Assembly: GCA_011009095.1 (NCBI GenBank)
Contig: VTPC01090585.1
Location: forward strand, 248,001 to 312,000
Direction: 5' to 3'
Length of the DNA stretch: 64,000 bases
Origin: Ignelater luminosus
Taxonomy: Eukaryota; Arthropoda; Insecta; Coleoptera; Elateridae
The notes under the pieces were generated by a model. The model did not search any database, had not been told where the DNA came from, and saw nothing but the letters and a program-made list of their open reading frames with translations. Below, piece after piece: positions 31,090-46,000 of this stretch (its first letter is position 1; the number at the start of each line of letters is the position of its first letter). Position numbers and translations under genes: made by a program.

Positions 31090-34000
31090 CTGTAAAAAAA
31101 GAAAACACTTCAAATTTGCTGCATTTTTAAGAATAATTTAGTATAAACTATTTGTAAATAAAATTATAAAAAATAAACTGTGACTGAAGTAAGGAAAGCA
31201 AAAAACTAAAAAAATGCCATCACTTTACATAGCCAACTATCGTAAATAATTAAGTGTATAATTTATAAGCATGCAGCACACACAACCCCAATGGTAGACT
31301 TACCTAATATTATATCCACGTAAATTGACTGCTTGTAGAGTGATTATTTCAGTAGTTCACTAATTTTTATTAAAAAAACAGACAAAAGAAATATTCACTA
31401 AATCCACAAAGCCGACATTAATTAATTACTAATGAAAATACATTAAGAAAAGTTTAAATTTCAGCCACAATTTATTTTTTGAATATAATTACAAACACTT
31501 GCTTTACATATATCAACAACACAGTTTTGTTTTTATATCGACTTAGTGAAATTTTATAAGCATTACAAATATATAACAGAAATTAAAAACAGAATCATAG
31601 AAGCCCTTATATTTACTGTTATTTCATATTTACGAAAAATATATATTAACAAAAATAAGTGACAGAATGGGCTATTATGACTAATTGCTAATATTAAAAT
31701 TATCTAAACCTATTGAGATTCCTGAACACACATATAATATACATTTGCCCATTGACCTAAAACTTTTTAAAACACTGGATACTAGAATGAACACAATGAT
31801 GAAATAAGAAATTCTGTAATCAAAAGGATAACATCAAGTACTCCAAACTGTAATTCTTACAAGTTACCATGAAAGTGCTAAACAAAGATTAACGCAGAAT
31901 AAGTTTATATCAATAGTAATCTGAGCAGATATTTAAATATGAAAAATAATTATAAAGGAAAATTAGTAGATATATGTAAACATTTAATTCAACGTGGAAA
32001 ACCTTATATTATCTTTTTCTAATACTCGCTTTTAGTTTTACAGTTACCACTCAACCAAATCTAGCAGGTAAATAATTATTATATATAAAGTATTCTTTGG
32101 TTTCCTTAAATATATAACAAAATATTTTTCAATGTTGGCAAAAATAACAGGGTGACCTTTTTTGTAACGATAGTTTAATTTAAAATTACATAAATACAAA
32201 ACTTATCTTAAACGATAAGCAAATTTAAAATTAAAAAAAAAAAAGTTCCAAGTGGTGCTACTTTCAACAAAAGCTTGCAATGTAGAAAAAGTATATTGTA
32301 ATAAAATATCTAATGATATTAAAAACAAAACAGTATAAACATAATTAAATATTATGAACGAATATACAACATAGTTATGGAAGAACATAGTGATTTATTA
32401 TCATTGCCTATTTTATATTAACTATAATGGAACTTGTTTATTTATATGAAAAACTATTATTAAATATTAAAACAGTTGTAAAGAAGCAACAAAATATAAT
32501 TTTAACTTAGGCTGATATAAAATCTGATCAAGTAAGAAACAAAACACATAATGCCAAACCCACAGTGACCTATACAAGAGAGTATATTTGCACATCAAAA
32601 AGAGGTAGGTATTACTCAGCTGTACAATTATAAATAAAATTAAATAATTAGGAGATGGCTTACGTTTAATGTCATTGTACATATTTCATCCACACACATA
32701 CATATTGTAGTTAAATTTCTAATATCTAGGAGTAATTTTTTTCATGAATTTTTAATATGTACTGGAACATCTTTAAAGTGTTATTTAAATAATTGCACTT
32801 ATATATAATTCAGAAGAACCAAACCTAAATTTCTTACTCACTGCACAGAACTGTCATATGTTACTTACGCCTAAGATAATATTTCGGTATAACATTTAAT
32901 TAGGTAGACAGATAAATTTAAAATTTGGCACATGTATTAATATTAATATGCGCTTATCTTTAAAAATGCTAAAAATAACTGAACTAGAGTGATTTACTTA
33001 ACTAATTTTAAGATATGAAAACTTCATATTCATTTTGTGTGTTATAAAAAATAAATTATTACATAGTAATACCGTAGATGACAAAAAAATCCAAATCAGA
33101 AATTGTCATAAAATTATCACTGTTTTTTAGACTAAATCTATCATATTAATAACTAAGGTATTTTAAGAAATTACTACTTTATTTAAAAAAGCACCAATAT
33201 TATTCTTTAAGGAATATTGCGTAATTATATTTGAACATGGTACTGAATAACTTTGTGAAGTTCCTGAGTTTTCTAGGCCTTCTATTGAGTATGTAAAAAA
33301 GGTATTTAATAGAGTAACAAGTAAAATTAACGAAGCGATCGTTATAGCATTAGGAAGCACAGTAAAATTGATATTATTAACTGTAACATTGAGATAAATT
33401 AACAAGTTGTATAATATTACATAAAAATAGGCTCATATATTATTGTCCCTTTATGATGTTAATTCATGAAAATAAATTAAATTCTTACAAATAATTTAGA
33501 AAGAAACTAAAAGTTAGATAACTTTGTGGTAATTACTAATTTAATTTACTAAAATGTAAATACTGTAAAATTAGTGATTTATATCAATATAATCAACTAC
33601 TTATAATATATATTTTGAAATCAACTTTTAACAAATTGGTGTAAATAAAAACTTATATAGAATCTTAACATATAAAGGTTATAATTGCACTGAAACTTTT
33701 ATAATATTTTGTTGGTCTGTAAAGCAGGTATTCTTTTTTATGTAATTGTGCACCATGTTCAAAAAAAGTGTAAGACCCAAGTAAGACCTATAACTATCTA
33801 TGGTAGTTAAATATGTCATGTTCTAGACCAGATTTTTAAAATGTACATTTTAAGCAAAAAACACCCAATTTCTCTAAAAAAAATGGTTCACTTTCAAAAA
33901 CAACCACAAAATCCATCAATGTACTATAATTCCATAATTTATGATGTATTAATGATCCTAATCCAATTGATTTGTATAACAAGTTTAAACAAAAAATAAA

Positions 34001-37000
34001 AAATAGTCAAATGAAAAATGTCTAACAAAGAAGCCAGGCATGATCATATACAGTAATAGTCCTTTTAGAATAACAAAGCAAATCTATAATGCATTGATGG
34101 TAATCCATTCAACAAAAGTATAAGTATACAGGATAATACTCTTAGGGCCCTCTGACATGGTGCTAAATTTGACGTCAAAATTGACTACAATTTCGTCATT
34201 GAAATCTGACATTGTTGCATACAGCACATTTAATGTCAAAACTGTATTTAAAAATTTGACAAGGGAATATTTAGAACATGTTTTAAAAATCCTGTTAATT
34301 CTGTTCTAAATAACCACAGTGAACTCCATTTTGTTACTGAATTCGAACAACAGTCTGTTCACAAAAATAAGCAAACATTTATCTTTTACGGCCATTTTGA
34401 TCATGTTGTCAAGGTGATATCAAAAAACTAAAAGTATATGTATCTCTTATTTTTTTGATGTAGAATACGACTATAAAGTAAAAAAAATTTTTGAAAATTC
34501 TTCAAATTTTGGCGGCCATTTTGACCATGTTCCCGAAAAGATTTCAAAAAACGAAGACACCATGTTGTCTTTAGTTTTTGATGTAGAATCCAAATCTCTA
34601 GTCGAGATTTCCTAATTTAAAAAAAAATGCAGACAGACTTTGCAAATTCAGTAATGACTCCGAAGGAGTTCGTTAAAAATTGCATAAAGCTATCTTTCTC
34701 ATTTTTTTGGATAGATGTTTATTAAAATATCTTCTAAACTTAATAGAATGCTCACTATGTTTAAAAATATAAAACAGCCTATGGGAGAAAAATCCTATAA
34801 AGGATGGATACCATTGTTTAACAAATATAATACAAATAGAACTTCAATAGTTGTGATAGTAGTGATGGTAGTAAATATGGTTTTGGTTCAATACATAACC
34901 AAATTGTAATTGATTATGTGAGAGATATCAGGAAGACTGGAACACTTCAGAAACACATCTGAAACTTTATGTGATGTATGGGATCATATTTACAGTTTTA
35001 CTTTTCGCTGTCTAAATTTGAGAGAATGCTGCTCATTTTAGATTTCTATTCCATAAAATCACAAAATAAAATTGTAATTGATGTGTATCTAGACACTTCC
35101 ACTAGATACACAAAAAATGTAACTAGTTACAGATACCGATACTAAATTGGGGAAAAGTAACTAGTTGCTCTCTCAGACACACCAAAAGTATCTAGAATCG
35201 GGTAACTAGATACATTACAACACTATTAGTAAGTATCAAAACAGTAAGCTTGACAATTTTTTTTGTATATTGTTTTGACAGTTACTGCTTACTACTCTTC
35301 CATTGTTATGGATTTAAAGTAGTACCTTAGGATCATTTATGATAGTGTATGTACAATATGTTTGGATAAGTCCTGAAAACGATGTTAAAACATTTTTATA
35401 ATGAACATGTTTCTCATAGAACTATTTACGACATCTTTTGTTAGCATGACAATGACCTTCTTACGAATCCATTACTTCAATAACCATAAAGGTACAAATT
35501 ATGTGAGGAGTGTTTGAAAAATTAAAGCAAGATGCAAGAAGTACAGTTCGTACAAGTGAAAGAAAACTACCAAAAAAGTATAAAGTCTGAGAATCCTGTA
35601 TATGGAAAGACTTGAAGTGTATAAAGCTGCAATATCATAGATGATTTACTGCATCTAAATACACTAATAAACAGCTTCAAACAACACCAAGGGTCTTAGT
35701 CAATACCTGAACTAAAAGCTTAAAAAAAAAACTAAACTCATCATAAATGACAAAAACGATTTTATGCTTTTTCAGGGATTTTTAGTTGGCAACAGAAGTT
35801 TTTACAAACAAAATAATAAATAAATAAATAAGCAAGCTCAGAGAAACATCTGATAGTATGAAGTAAATACTATATAAAAAACAAAAACATAAACTGAGAT
35901 TGACTGAAGAGGAATTTGACTTTTTTTTAAAAAAAAGTTATGATTTTTACCTACCTCCGTTAAAATAAATAAAATAGCTACAACCTGGATTTTGTGTAAC
36001 TCATCTGAATCCTAATAGTTTTTATAAAACCACCATTTTTAGCCTAATGTTACTGTCTTAGCTATTCTGCTGGATCAGATTTCACCTGCAGCCTATGACA
36101 GTGTTTCTCAATCTTTTTACTCTCGTGACACATTTTCCAAAGAAGAAAAAATTTTGCTGCACACCTATGTAGTATTGGTATGTATATTCAGACAATGATG
36201 CTAAAATAAAAGCGACACTAGTTTTGTTTTTAAGATTTCGCAGCACACTTGAAACATTTTGTGGCACACCCTTTGAGAAACACTGTTACTTATTTTTTTA
36301 ACATTTCTATGAGACAAGATCTCACCCTTGGCTCATTTGTAAGGATTCAATTAACTGCTATGGTCAGAATTGAAAACTGATCTATTCTTGTTTAAAAACT
36401 GGTGTTTCTTGAGAATGAGCTAAAAATATTTGGTTTTGTTGTACTATAAAATGCACTTTTCTTTTTATATAATTCAATGATGGATTTTGAGTGTTTTTCA
36501 AAATAAGCCATTTTTTAAAGAAATATGTTTTTAGAGTTTTGTTGCTTAAAATGTGCATTTTAAAAATCTGGTCTAGAACATATTTATTTAACTACTGTCT
36601 ACTAATAATAAAAAGTAGTATAACTGTAATATAAAATATCACCACATTCAAATGCACCATATTAGTCTACATAACCAAATACTCTACTAATATGACTTAT
36701 TCCAACTGTTTGAGTTAAAACATATAGTTTTAAGTATTTTTTTGTAAATTTAATCTCTGGACTTAATTTTATAAGCAATAAATCATTATTATTTCCATTC
36801 AGTTACATTTACAAATAAAATCACAATATAATTACAAAACTTGTGAATTTAATTCCAGAGCCAAAACTTTTCTTCTCAAAGATTTATCGAAATGTTTTTA
36901 TAAAATTATTTTTAAGATTCAGGAATCTGCATACTCTGTGTAAATAGAAAGAAAAAGGTGTTACATAGCATTTTGCAATGCAAAACCAAGGAAAAATTAA

Positions 37001-40000
37001 AACATATCACTTGTATACTGCAACGTCAGATTGAGATACAAACTCTCTACAATCCCTAAATAGAATTTCTAAATCTAAGTGAGAATAAACATTTGTACAG
37101 TATAACCTCGGTTATCCATGTGTGTGAGCCAATTATTGTTAATAAGTGTTACAGTTATAAGATTAACTGAGGTCATGCTGCATAATCTTGATTGCAAGTT
37201 TGCCTTTTAACAGAATTATCAATTACACTTGGGAATTTTCAACCAGATGTCCAAATTCAAAAGTGTCGTAATAGCTACAAGACAGTTATTCAAATTTTTA
37301 ATGTTGGTTGCAACATAAAAATTGTAAAGAAAAAGGTTTTTTTTACATAATTTTCTGTGCTGATACATAATGGATTGTAAGTATTCATTATATTCCGATT
37401 TGAATTTTATATTTTATATAAATGTAATAAATGGTTTTATAGAACCTACTACTTGATTCAAGATATAAATTTATTTGAGGAATATAATTTATTGTTAAAA
37501 AGAAATACTAAAATTATATTAAATAAATATTAAAAATGTCCAGAAGAGTAAATTTACAAATTAATATAATTGTAAGTAGCTATCCACTCAATAAAATTAC
37601 TGAAAACACACTAATCTTGTTCATTGGCAACGTAGATTTCCAACTATTTTTAATATTTATACAGTATATCATAAATACAATAAATAGTTTTAAAGCATTC
37701 ATTACTCCTTCTTTATATTACTTAATATAACCCATATACAAGTAAATGAAATGAAGTTTTCATATCTTTTCTGTTCTGTGACTAATTCTTTTTACCGCAC
37801 CATTTATTATTTTACATTTTGACAAAAACATTAGGTCATATATTTTTGGTGAAGGCCAACCACTTATAGGACTTAATTATTATACTAATGTACTGAGTGC
37901 CTTATTTGTTTAACTAACCACAGCCACTATAAAAATTCTTGTTACTTATTAAAAACAAAAAAAAAATAAAAATAAAATAAACGTTATGAAAACATAATGG
38001 AACATTTGCAATTAGCACCGTTAAACATAGCTATAATGCATTTAGAAAGAAAATTAACCCGTATTTAAACTATAATTATACACCTTATTTCTGCTTAATA
38101 AAAAAAAAACAGAATTAATGTGTACATAATAATCAACATAATGAGTACTTAAAATAATCTTTATAGATCCTCATTTGTTTACTATTAAGGAGATTTCCTC
38201 ATTGTGAGTTTTATAGTTTAAGAAACATATTAAAATCGTGGATACAAATCTGATGTAAAAGTTTTCAAATTGGTTAATGTGCTAAAGTACTCCCTTACAA
38301 TTAAGAACACATAAAACCGTTAAATTTTTGGAGTTCTGCGTGCCTAATATGTATAAAATTAACAAGTTTGATGTATACATTGTTAAAACTAGTATTGTAT
38401 CACATGGAAGACCTATGTGATAACCATTTTTTTCTAGATTTCTTACATAAATTAATTTAAACAGTCTTCCAGAGCTTATTTTAAGATGTTTGATTTCTGT
38501 ATTAATAGTATATAGGCTAACATGATTTTTTAATAGTGACAAATCTTTAGCTATTGATGTCGTATCTGGTACTGATTCTTTTATTTTTATGCAATTTACA
38601 CTGTCAATTGAATATAATTTAACTTTTCTCGTTTGTCTACAAATTTTGCTATAAATATAATTATGGCCACAAAAAGTTTGCAAATTTTCTTTTACCCAAA
38701 ATCGAATGAAATGAGCAAATTTATGATTCATGAATGATGCAGCCTGTAAATGGACCCGAAATTGGCATACAAAATTATACAATTTCATATAATAGCCTGA
38801 CTTAAAAAGCGACGTTCCAAATATGAACAGCCTTATCAATATATTTATGAAATACAATAAAATATTTTGGAAATACGCATAACATAATATAATTACAATA
38901 CACAAACCTATACAAAAATGGCCTTTGGTTTTTGCACAATTTTGAGCAGAATTAGTAAATGGCAGTTCTTCTTCTACGGTCAAGGTATCTTTTCTAATCT
39001 GGAAAAATATAAATACTTGTAAATATTTCAAGTTTAATACTAAATAATATTTTGATAACATTACCTCTCCTTCAACTTTCCAATATTCGGTAGGTGATTC
39101 AATATCAACCGAATTGTGCTGGAATTCATCTGTGGTAATACCGGTTTTGTAAGGTATCGTATTCACTTTATTATCGTCCTGAGTAGCAGGTGGAGTTGCA
39201 GTACCGTATAAGATTAAATCCCATGTTTGTATTTCAGCTGAAAATAAAACAAGAGAAATATTATACATGTGCATCTCTCAAATGAGTAACAAAGAACTTG
39301 ACTATATATTTATCAAATAAGCACAGTAAATATAGAGTAAGTAAAAAGCATTGAGTTATTTTCCATATTTGTTTATTTTTTATATGTTTTACATCTTAGT
39401 GTATAACCACACGTAAGCATTTTTGCCGGATGTGGTTTTATTGCTTCAGCGAATCTGAAATGTTGAAATTCGTGGAAGCAATAAAAATGCTTTGCAAAAA
39501 AGCAGATGTGTGTTATACACTTATTATCTTATGACTTTATTTTGGATATTTTATCAGTCTCTTGTAGATAACATATACAATAAATTGTCTTATATCAATA
39601 CTATTGTTATTTTTACTATACTTAAAATATTTATAAAATGAATCGACAAAATAATTATTTGAAATTTTGCTTTAACCCCTTTACTATTTTGCTTGAATTT
39701 TAAAAAAGTTCCCCAAAAAACATTTTTTCTGAATCAGGTTTGGGCTGTTCACTCCTTGTATCAGAACTTGTGCTGTCAAAAGACAATTGCCATGAAAAAA
39801 TGAGTTTTTAAGATTTTGCATGGATCAGATTTGGACTATTTTATCTTATCCTTGATGTCTGAACAAAGTTTTGCAAATAAGAATAGACGTAAGCAATTTA
39901 TTATAAGTGCGTTAAGAAAATTTAAAGCAATGCACCAAGCACGAAATGTGTAAGTTTTCTCACTTCACTTTTTACTCACCCTCTATAGAATAATAACAAA

Positions 40001-43000
40001 CATAGGCAATATAGTTGTGTAAAGAAAATCACTAAATTACAAATGTGCTCCAAAGTAAGATAAGGCATTTTGTTTGAAATAAGTAAAAAAAACACATTAA
40101 GCATGCATTCAAACAGCAACGTATTTTACATCAGATTAATGGATTATTACCGGTAGTCATATCCTTCGAGTTTGTCGTTAATGTTTGAAGCAAAGTAGTG
40201 GCTTCTGGAGGTTTAGGAGTGTATAGTTTGGTATTACGATTTGAATTAAGATCACGACTTTTCTCTTTTTGTTTCTGTGCTTTTTTAAAATGGTCTCGTG
40301 ATTTAGCACCATCACGAGCAGGTATCATAATGGGATAAGTAATACTTATATTTTTGATAAATTTCCAATATTGCTTTCCGATATCTCCAACATTTTGGAA
40401 TTTTGTATTATTTATTGCATAATAATAAGGAGACGGAGGCATTGTCACTGAAGAATTTAACAGCTTTTTATTCTTTTTGAAAGGTGTATTCAAAGTGAAT
40501 GGAATAAAATCTTTAGATGTACTACTATAATTTTTAGTTTTAGATTTTGTTTGGTTTTTGAGAAATTTGGGAGCTATTGTGGTGGGTTTTGAAAGATTTT
40601 TATTATTCTTTTTCTTGGAGCTTTTCTTTTTACTGTTACTATTTTTTGTTTTAGAAATTTTATCAGAATCTGGACTTTCTGAAGCAGGTAGGAACTTTTT
40701 GGTTCCATAAAGAATAAGTGACCAATTTTGCAGAGTAGCTCGGCCTGTAAAGCGAAAGATTGGGTTAGGACAGCAAAGATTGTATTATGTTAGTATTTCA
40801 CAAGTTTAATGTGCAATCCAAACACTACTAGATTCTTTATACAAACCTAGTAAGCGACCATCGTTGTGGATTTCTAACTGCCATGTTCCAAATGGTGTTT
40901 CGCCCCACGAATGTACCGACATAAATGGCCAACGATTAAATCCTGAATGTGCAACATCGTGAGCTCTGAAATGATAAATGAAATAATATAAAATCTTTAT
41001 TGATTTTAATTTATCTTAACTGATACAAGTTACTTTCAAAGCAAAAGGTTATTAATTGGAAATCCATAGGTTATAATATCTATATAATACATTTTATTTA
41101 AATAACTGCATGTAAAATATATAAGTAACTACCTATGTGCTAACAAAGTGACTCTAGTTCCCATTGGTGATGTAAGTTGTATGTGCAGATCACCACGACG
41201 TTGTGAAAAAATAGTGAGCTTAGCTTGTACATGTTCTAATACCTGCACGCCTTCACATTCTGTGACTTGAAGCTGTAGAACAACAACACTTTTTGCTGGA
41301 ATAGATCTGTAAATAACATCAGTATTAACAATAATTTATAAAAGCTATAAGTAAGAATTTACAGTAATCAAACTCAAATGTAAAAATCTGAATGAAAGTA
41401 TTCAAATTCAGTAAGAGAACCAAACTTCTAAAGGTACTTACTTCTGAACATGTGGAGCTGTTATTTCACACTTATGTTGTTCTGGAACAGTAACCCATTT
41501 TCTCGCTAATTGCACCATAGCATAAGCATCCATTAGGCCATAACCAAAACTATGTGAAACATTTCTCCCAACACCATTAGTCTGCCAATCTGGCGTTACC
41601 AAATGTTGAGGACGTGCCGTGCGAACAACTATGTGCTGCATATCTCGCCATGTAAGGTTAGGGTTGGCCTCTAAAGCTAAAGCACAGATTCCAGCAGCTA
41701 GGGGAGCAGAAGCACTCGTTCCTGTGTGGCTGCTAGTGCAAGAATGATGAAGGTCTGTAGTTACTACTTGGCGTTCTCCTACAGCACCACTACTATATGT
41801 TGATGCTAACGTTGAACTACAAGCTTCACTGTACCATGGTACATGTCCTTGTTCCGTAGCACTTGAAATTGATAAACTGTAGATTGAATTTGTATAACCA
41901 TCACAGTTGCAATTATCATGATCTCGCCCGCCATTACCAGATGCCCATACAAATATTGATCCTTTACCATTACGTCCCTAAATTAAGTTTCAAAGTTAGA
42001 TTTTATAATAAATCTCTCGACTAACTTAATCTGAATTACCTTAGTTACACCTTCAATGAATGCTCGGGTTGCTAATTCTCCAGGTCCATCGACTGTTTTT
42101 CCGTCATCATCAGGTCCCCAAGAAGCACTATAGATGTCTATATGCTGTGGATTTAAGCTTAAAGAACGTGCTTCCACAGCATCTGTTACGTCTCCATCTA
42201 ACATGCGCACTCCACCTACTTGAGCACCATGTGCTACCCCCAAAGCACACACAGAATTATTGCTAGTAGCTGCCACTTCACCAGCACAGCGTGTTCCATG
42301 ACGATTTGAATCTATCATATCATATCGAGGACTTGGATCAGAATCGTGATTGTTTACATCGTAAGATGCCAGAGGATCCTATAAAATAAAAGAAATAATT
42401 GCATTATATAATTTTTGAATTTGAATAGAAATCATTTTAAAATATGGATATGTTTCAGAAACATTCAATATACGAATTCAATATAGTACAAAGAAATACA
42501 CTGATTGAAAATTATAAAAAAGATACACTTAGATTAAATGAGGTTAGATTAAAGAAATCAAGTTAAATTATCAAATTTTAGCGTTATGTTTTATAGAGAT
42601 TATACTATATGATTAAAAACAAAACTAAATTAGAGTAGGCTGCAATTAAACTTGCATATCTGATAACATTGACTTCATTGTCAGTTTTAAAAGTTAGGTT
42701 AATATCGTATAGGATTTAACTTTTTTAATTTTCTTCATGTTTAATTTCAATAAATTAAAGATTTGACAGTTCTATTTTATTTTTTTCTTTCCACGGGCAA
42801 ATCCACTTCATTAAATATTCATTTCTATTTCAATCAACCTAACTTTTTAAAATGCCAGTATCAGCTGTATTTGATACCTAGATTTGGATAAATTCAAATC
42901 AATTTAAGATAAAAGATATTGTCAAATTATGTTAAAGTATTGCAATTTTAAAGAATCAGCTGGATCATTTAGATAAACTTGTGTTTCATTTATTTCTAAT

Positions 43001-46000
43001 TAATAATTGTTTGAGGTTATGTTAACATGAACATGTTAGATGATTGTGTTCGTTGCACATGTAAGAATAATTAAATCTAATCGATCTTAGATCAGAATAC
43101 TGGATTGATCCAGTCGATGAAAACCATGCAGCTGTCATGTTATTCATCAATATTGTCAATTGAACAGGTTCAATCATAATCTAGCTCAATTAAGTTTTGT
43201 TTTCAATTATGTAGTATTGAAATGTCTTCTTTAGATTAAGTATCTTATATTATGTCATCAAGATTTTGGTAATTCTTACTATTACGAAATGATTTTTATG
43301 TTTTTTATACTTAATTATTACAATTCACGTTTATCGATTGTTTGAAATATTATCGGAAACAATATCAAAATTATTTTTAAGTTTATAATTTTAATTATGC
43401 AGTAATAGGGTTATCAACCTGAATCTGATTTTGCATTACAGAAATCAAAAAAGCATGGACTACTCTGAATAATATAATACAAAAATGAACTTTACTTACT
43501 TAGATTACCTTTACTTAATTTTACTTAAATTTAATTGACAGTTAGACTAAAACAAGTTAATTTATGCCAAGTATGCATGGTTTTGATAAATATGACTAGA
43601 TCTAAACTGAAGTTTGTTTGAATTGGTTTATTTAGTCAAACTAAATTAGTAAGTTTAGTCAGATTTGGTTAGGGTTATTAGGTTATGCTAAGTCAAGTAG
43701 AATAAACTGGTTTGAGTTAAGATGTTTTTTGACTAAATTATTTAGTTAGAAATACATCAAATTAACAGGCATGAGTTTAATTTATATTATACGAGATGTT
43801 TCAGAAATGAAAACAGTAAGTTTCAGGATTGTTGTTAAAGTTTTATTCAAAATTCTTTTTATGCAAATCTGCAGATTTCAGTGGTCTATACCCTCATCAG
43901 ACTAAAACAAACAAGCTGACAAATTGAGTAGTTCTACCATTTTTTTAAATCTACAATCTATTGAGTAAAACAATGTATTATGGATCTTCAAAGTTAATTC
44001 AGTCATAGTGGACCAAGTTTTTTAAACACCTTACGCTTATCAGGACTTCTTTTAATATTTTTGGTACAGGAACACACCCATTTCCATATAACTTAATAAT
44101 GAGTCAATTTAAGCATTATGCAAACTAAATAATTGAAAGAAAAATCTGTACTGTACAGAGATAAAATGGGGAATCACAGATGTCTAAAAGAATAAATGAA
44201 ATAGGCCAATTTCTTTCAATTGCTTTATTAATGCGTTTAGTTGCTCGTACCATAGTATTCATGTTCTTTATTTGATGCAAATATACTCGATTCTTTCAAA
44301 CTTGAATAAAACTCTTGAATAATTTTGAAAATAAGGAAAGATTGACTTATTCATCAGATTTTTCAATAATTTGATATTTTGTAAAATTCCATTAGTTGTG
44401 TTAATGTTATATTAAATTGTTTTTGCAATAAATGTATTTTTTTTGAAGTTTATGAAAACAAATTATTGTATGCCAACAAATACATTTGAAAATATTACGA
44501 TGAGAACGTACGATCAAATATTTCTATTGTTTCTAGATTTATCAGTTATTATTATTATTATTATTATTATATATGATGGTCAAGGAAATTATTATTACTG
44601 CGAAAAGATGAAAAATAAAGTGAGAAGTTGATAGAAAGCTGTAATAGCCTAATAGGTATAAAATTGATCAAATGAGATTAATTTGGTTTCTAAATACCAG
44701 AACAATTAGATAACTTCTATTTGGTAAATCATGAAGATTATTATTAAATTCTTTTGACAGAAATCCAATTCACTACTCATTTTATTTAAAATATACCAGA
44801 CGCGCACACATTTTTAAGCGAAGTTTTTGTAATAATCTTTTGAGGCGTCAAGTTCGGATTTGTAATGGTAATGTTATTCTATTATGCATTCAGTAAAATA
44901 AAGAAAAAATCATCTTGAGAAATTAATTTCCACCACTTCACAGTGTTAAACAGTTTTAGTAGTTGGAAGAAATCGAATAACGTAATTTTAAAAATTAGTA
45001 CACGCGATTAATCCGCTTAATATGACATGAAACATTTGAATTTGCGGGTTTGTTTTTATTATTAAAAAATATCCGAGTAGAAAATATAAGTGAGCGTTTC
45101 GTATTTTCTGGTTAATCCAATCATTGTAAAGTTGTTATTTTGAATGGTTTCAACTGAAATAAATGATGTGTATCAAGGGAAAGGTTTCGTGAAATAAAAC
45201 ACATTCATAATAAGAAAATCTTTTCAGGTTCACGAGATTTTCCACATTTTGCCCAAACACAGATTTATCTCAAAAGAGAGATTCATTTCAATTGTAATGA
45301 ATGGCGCATCAAATAAAATATTTTTTATGCTCTTGCTTTTTGGTGTACAGGTTTTCTAAACATGTCTTAATTCTACTAAAAAAATATCTATGTGAACATC
45401 GCTTTGATCTTGAGAGCTTTTTCAGTTTTATTCCGGACAGGTCTTGTAAACAAGTTCAATCTGATACATAAAAAAACTCTTTAAAATTACGTCACTGTCA
45501 AAGCAAAGAATAAACTCGAAATATTACCGTGTTTTCTTTCTTTAAGCGTGGGCTAACAAAATTTTCATATTTCATTGTTTTTCACATGAACACGTGTCGC
45601 TAATGTTGACATATTTTGTTACACGGCGCTTTTCAAAATAAAATTAATGTCACATTCAAACTATTTCACCAAATTATGTTTTAAATGACGTCAAAAACAA
45701 ATTACTGCAATATCCTAACATTCATTTTAATAATGCAAATGATTAAGGCGTTATTATTAACGTTTGAAACATGATGCAGATGTATTCAAAATTATCAGCT
45801 TATTTCTTATAATAATTTATCTCAATATGGCACATGCTACTAATTATTAATCTACTTACGTAGTTTTGCACCAGGTCTGGATGATCTTTTTCCAAACCGT
45901 CATCTAGAATGGTAACTACCGCTCCTTTTCCAGTTACTCCTTCCAGCCAGGCAGGAATAACATTCATATCCAGCCCATTCCCTCGGTTCTGAAAAGATTT

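Larger units (their letters stand above)
33800..36600. mobile_element. Roughly 2.8-kb element with long terminal inverted repeats
   Basis: The left end (about 33802-33960: GGTAGTTAAATATG, then TTCTAGACCAGATTTTTAAA) is mirrored at the right end (about 36430-36598), whose reverse complement reads CAGTAGTTAAATAAATATG and TTCTAGACCAGATTTTTAAA. Similarity continues for about 150 nt. The inside has no intact frame; short stretches near 35480-35760 look like decayed coding sequence that I cannot assign. A non-autonomous or decayed DNA transposon is likely. It carries a dimeric repeat and a nested hAT-like element. Confidence 0.65.
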
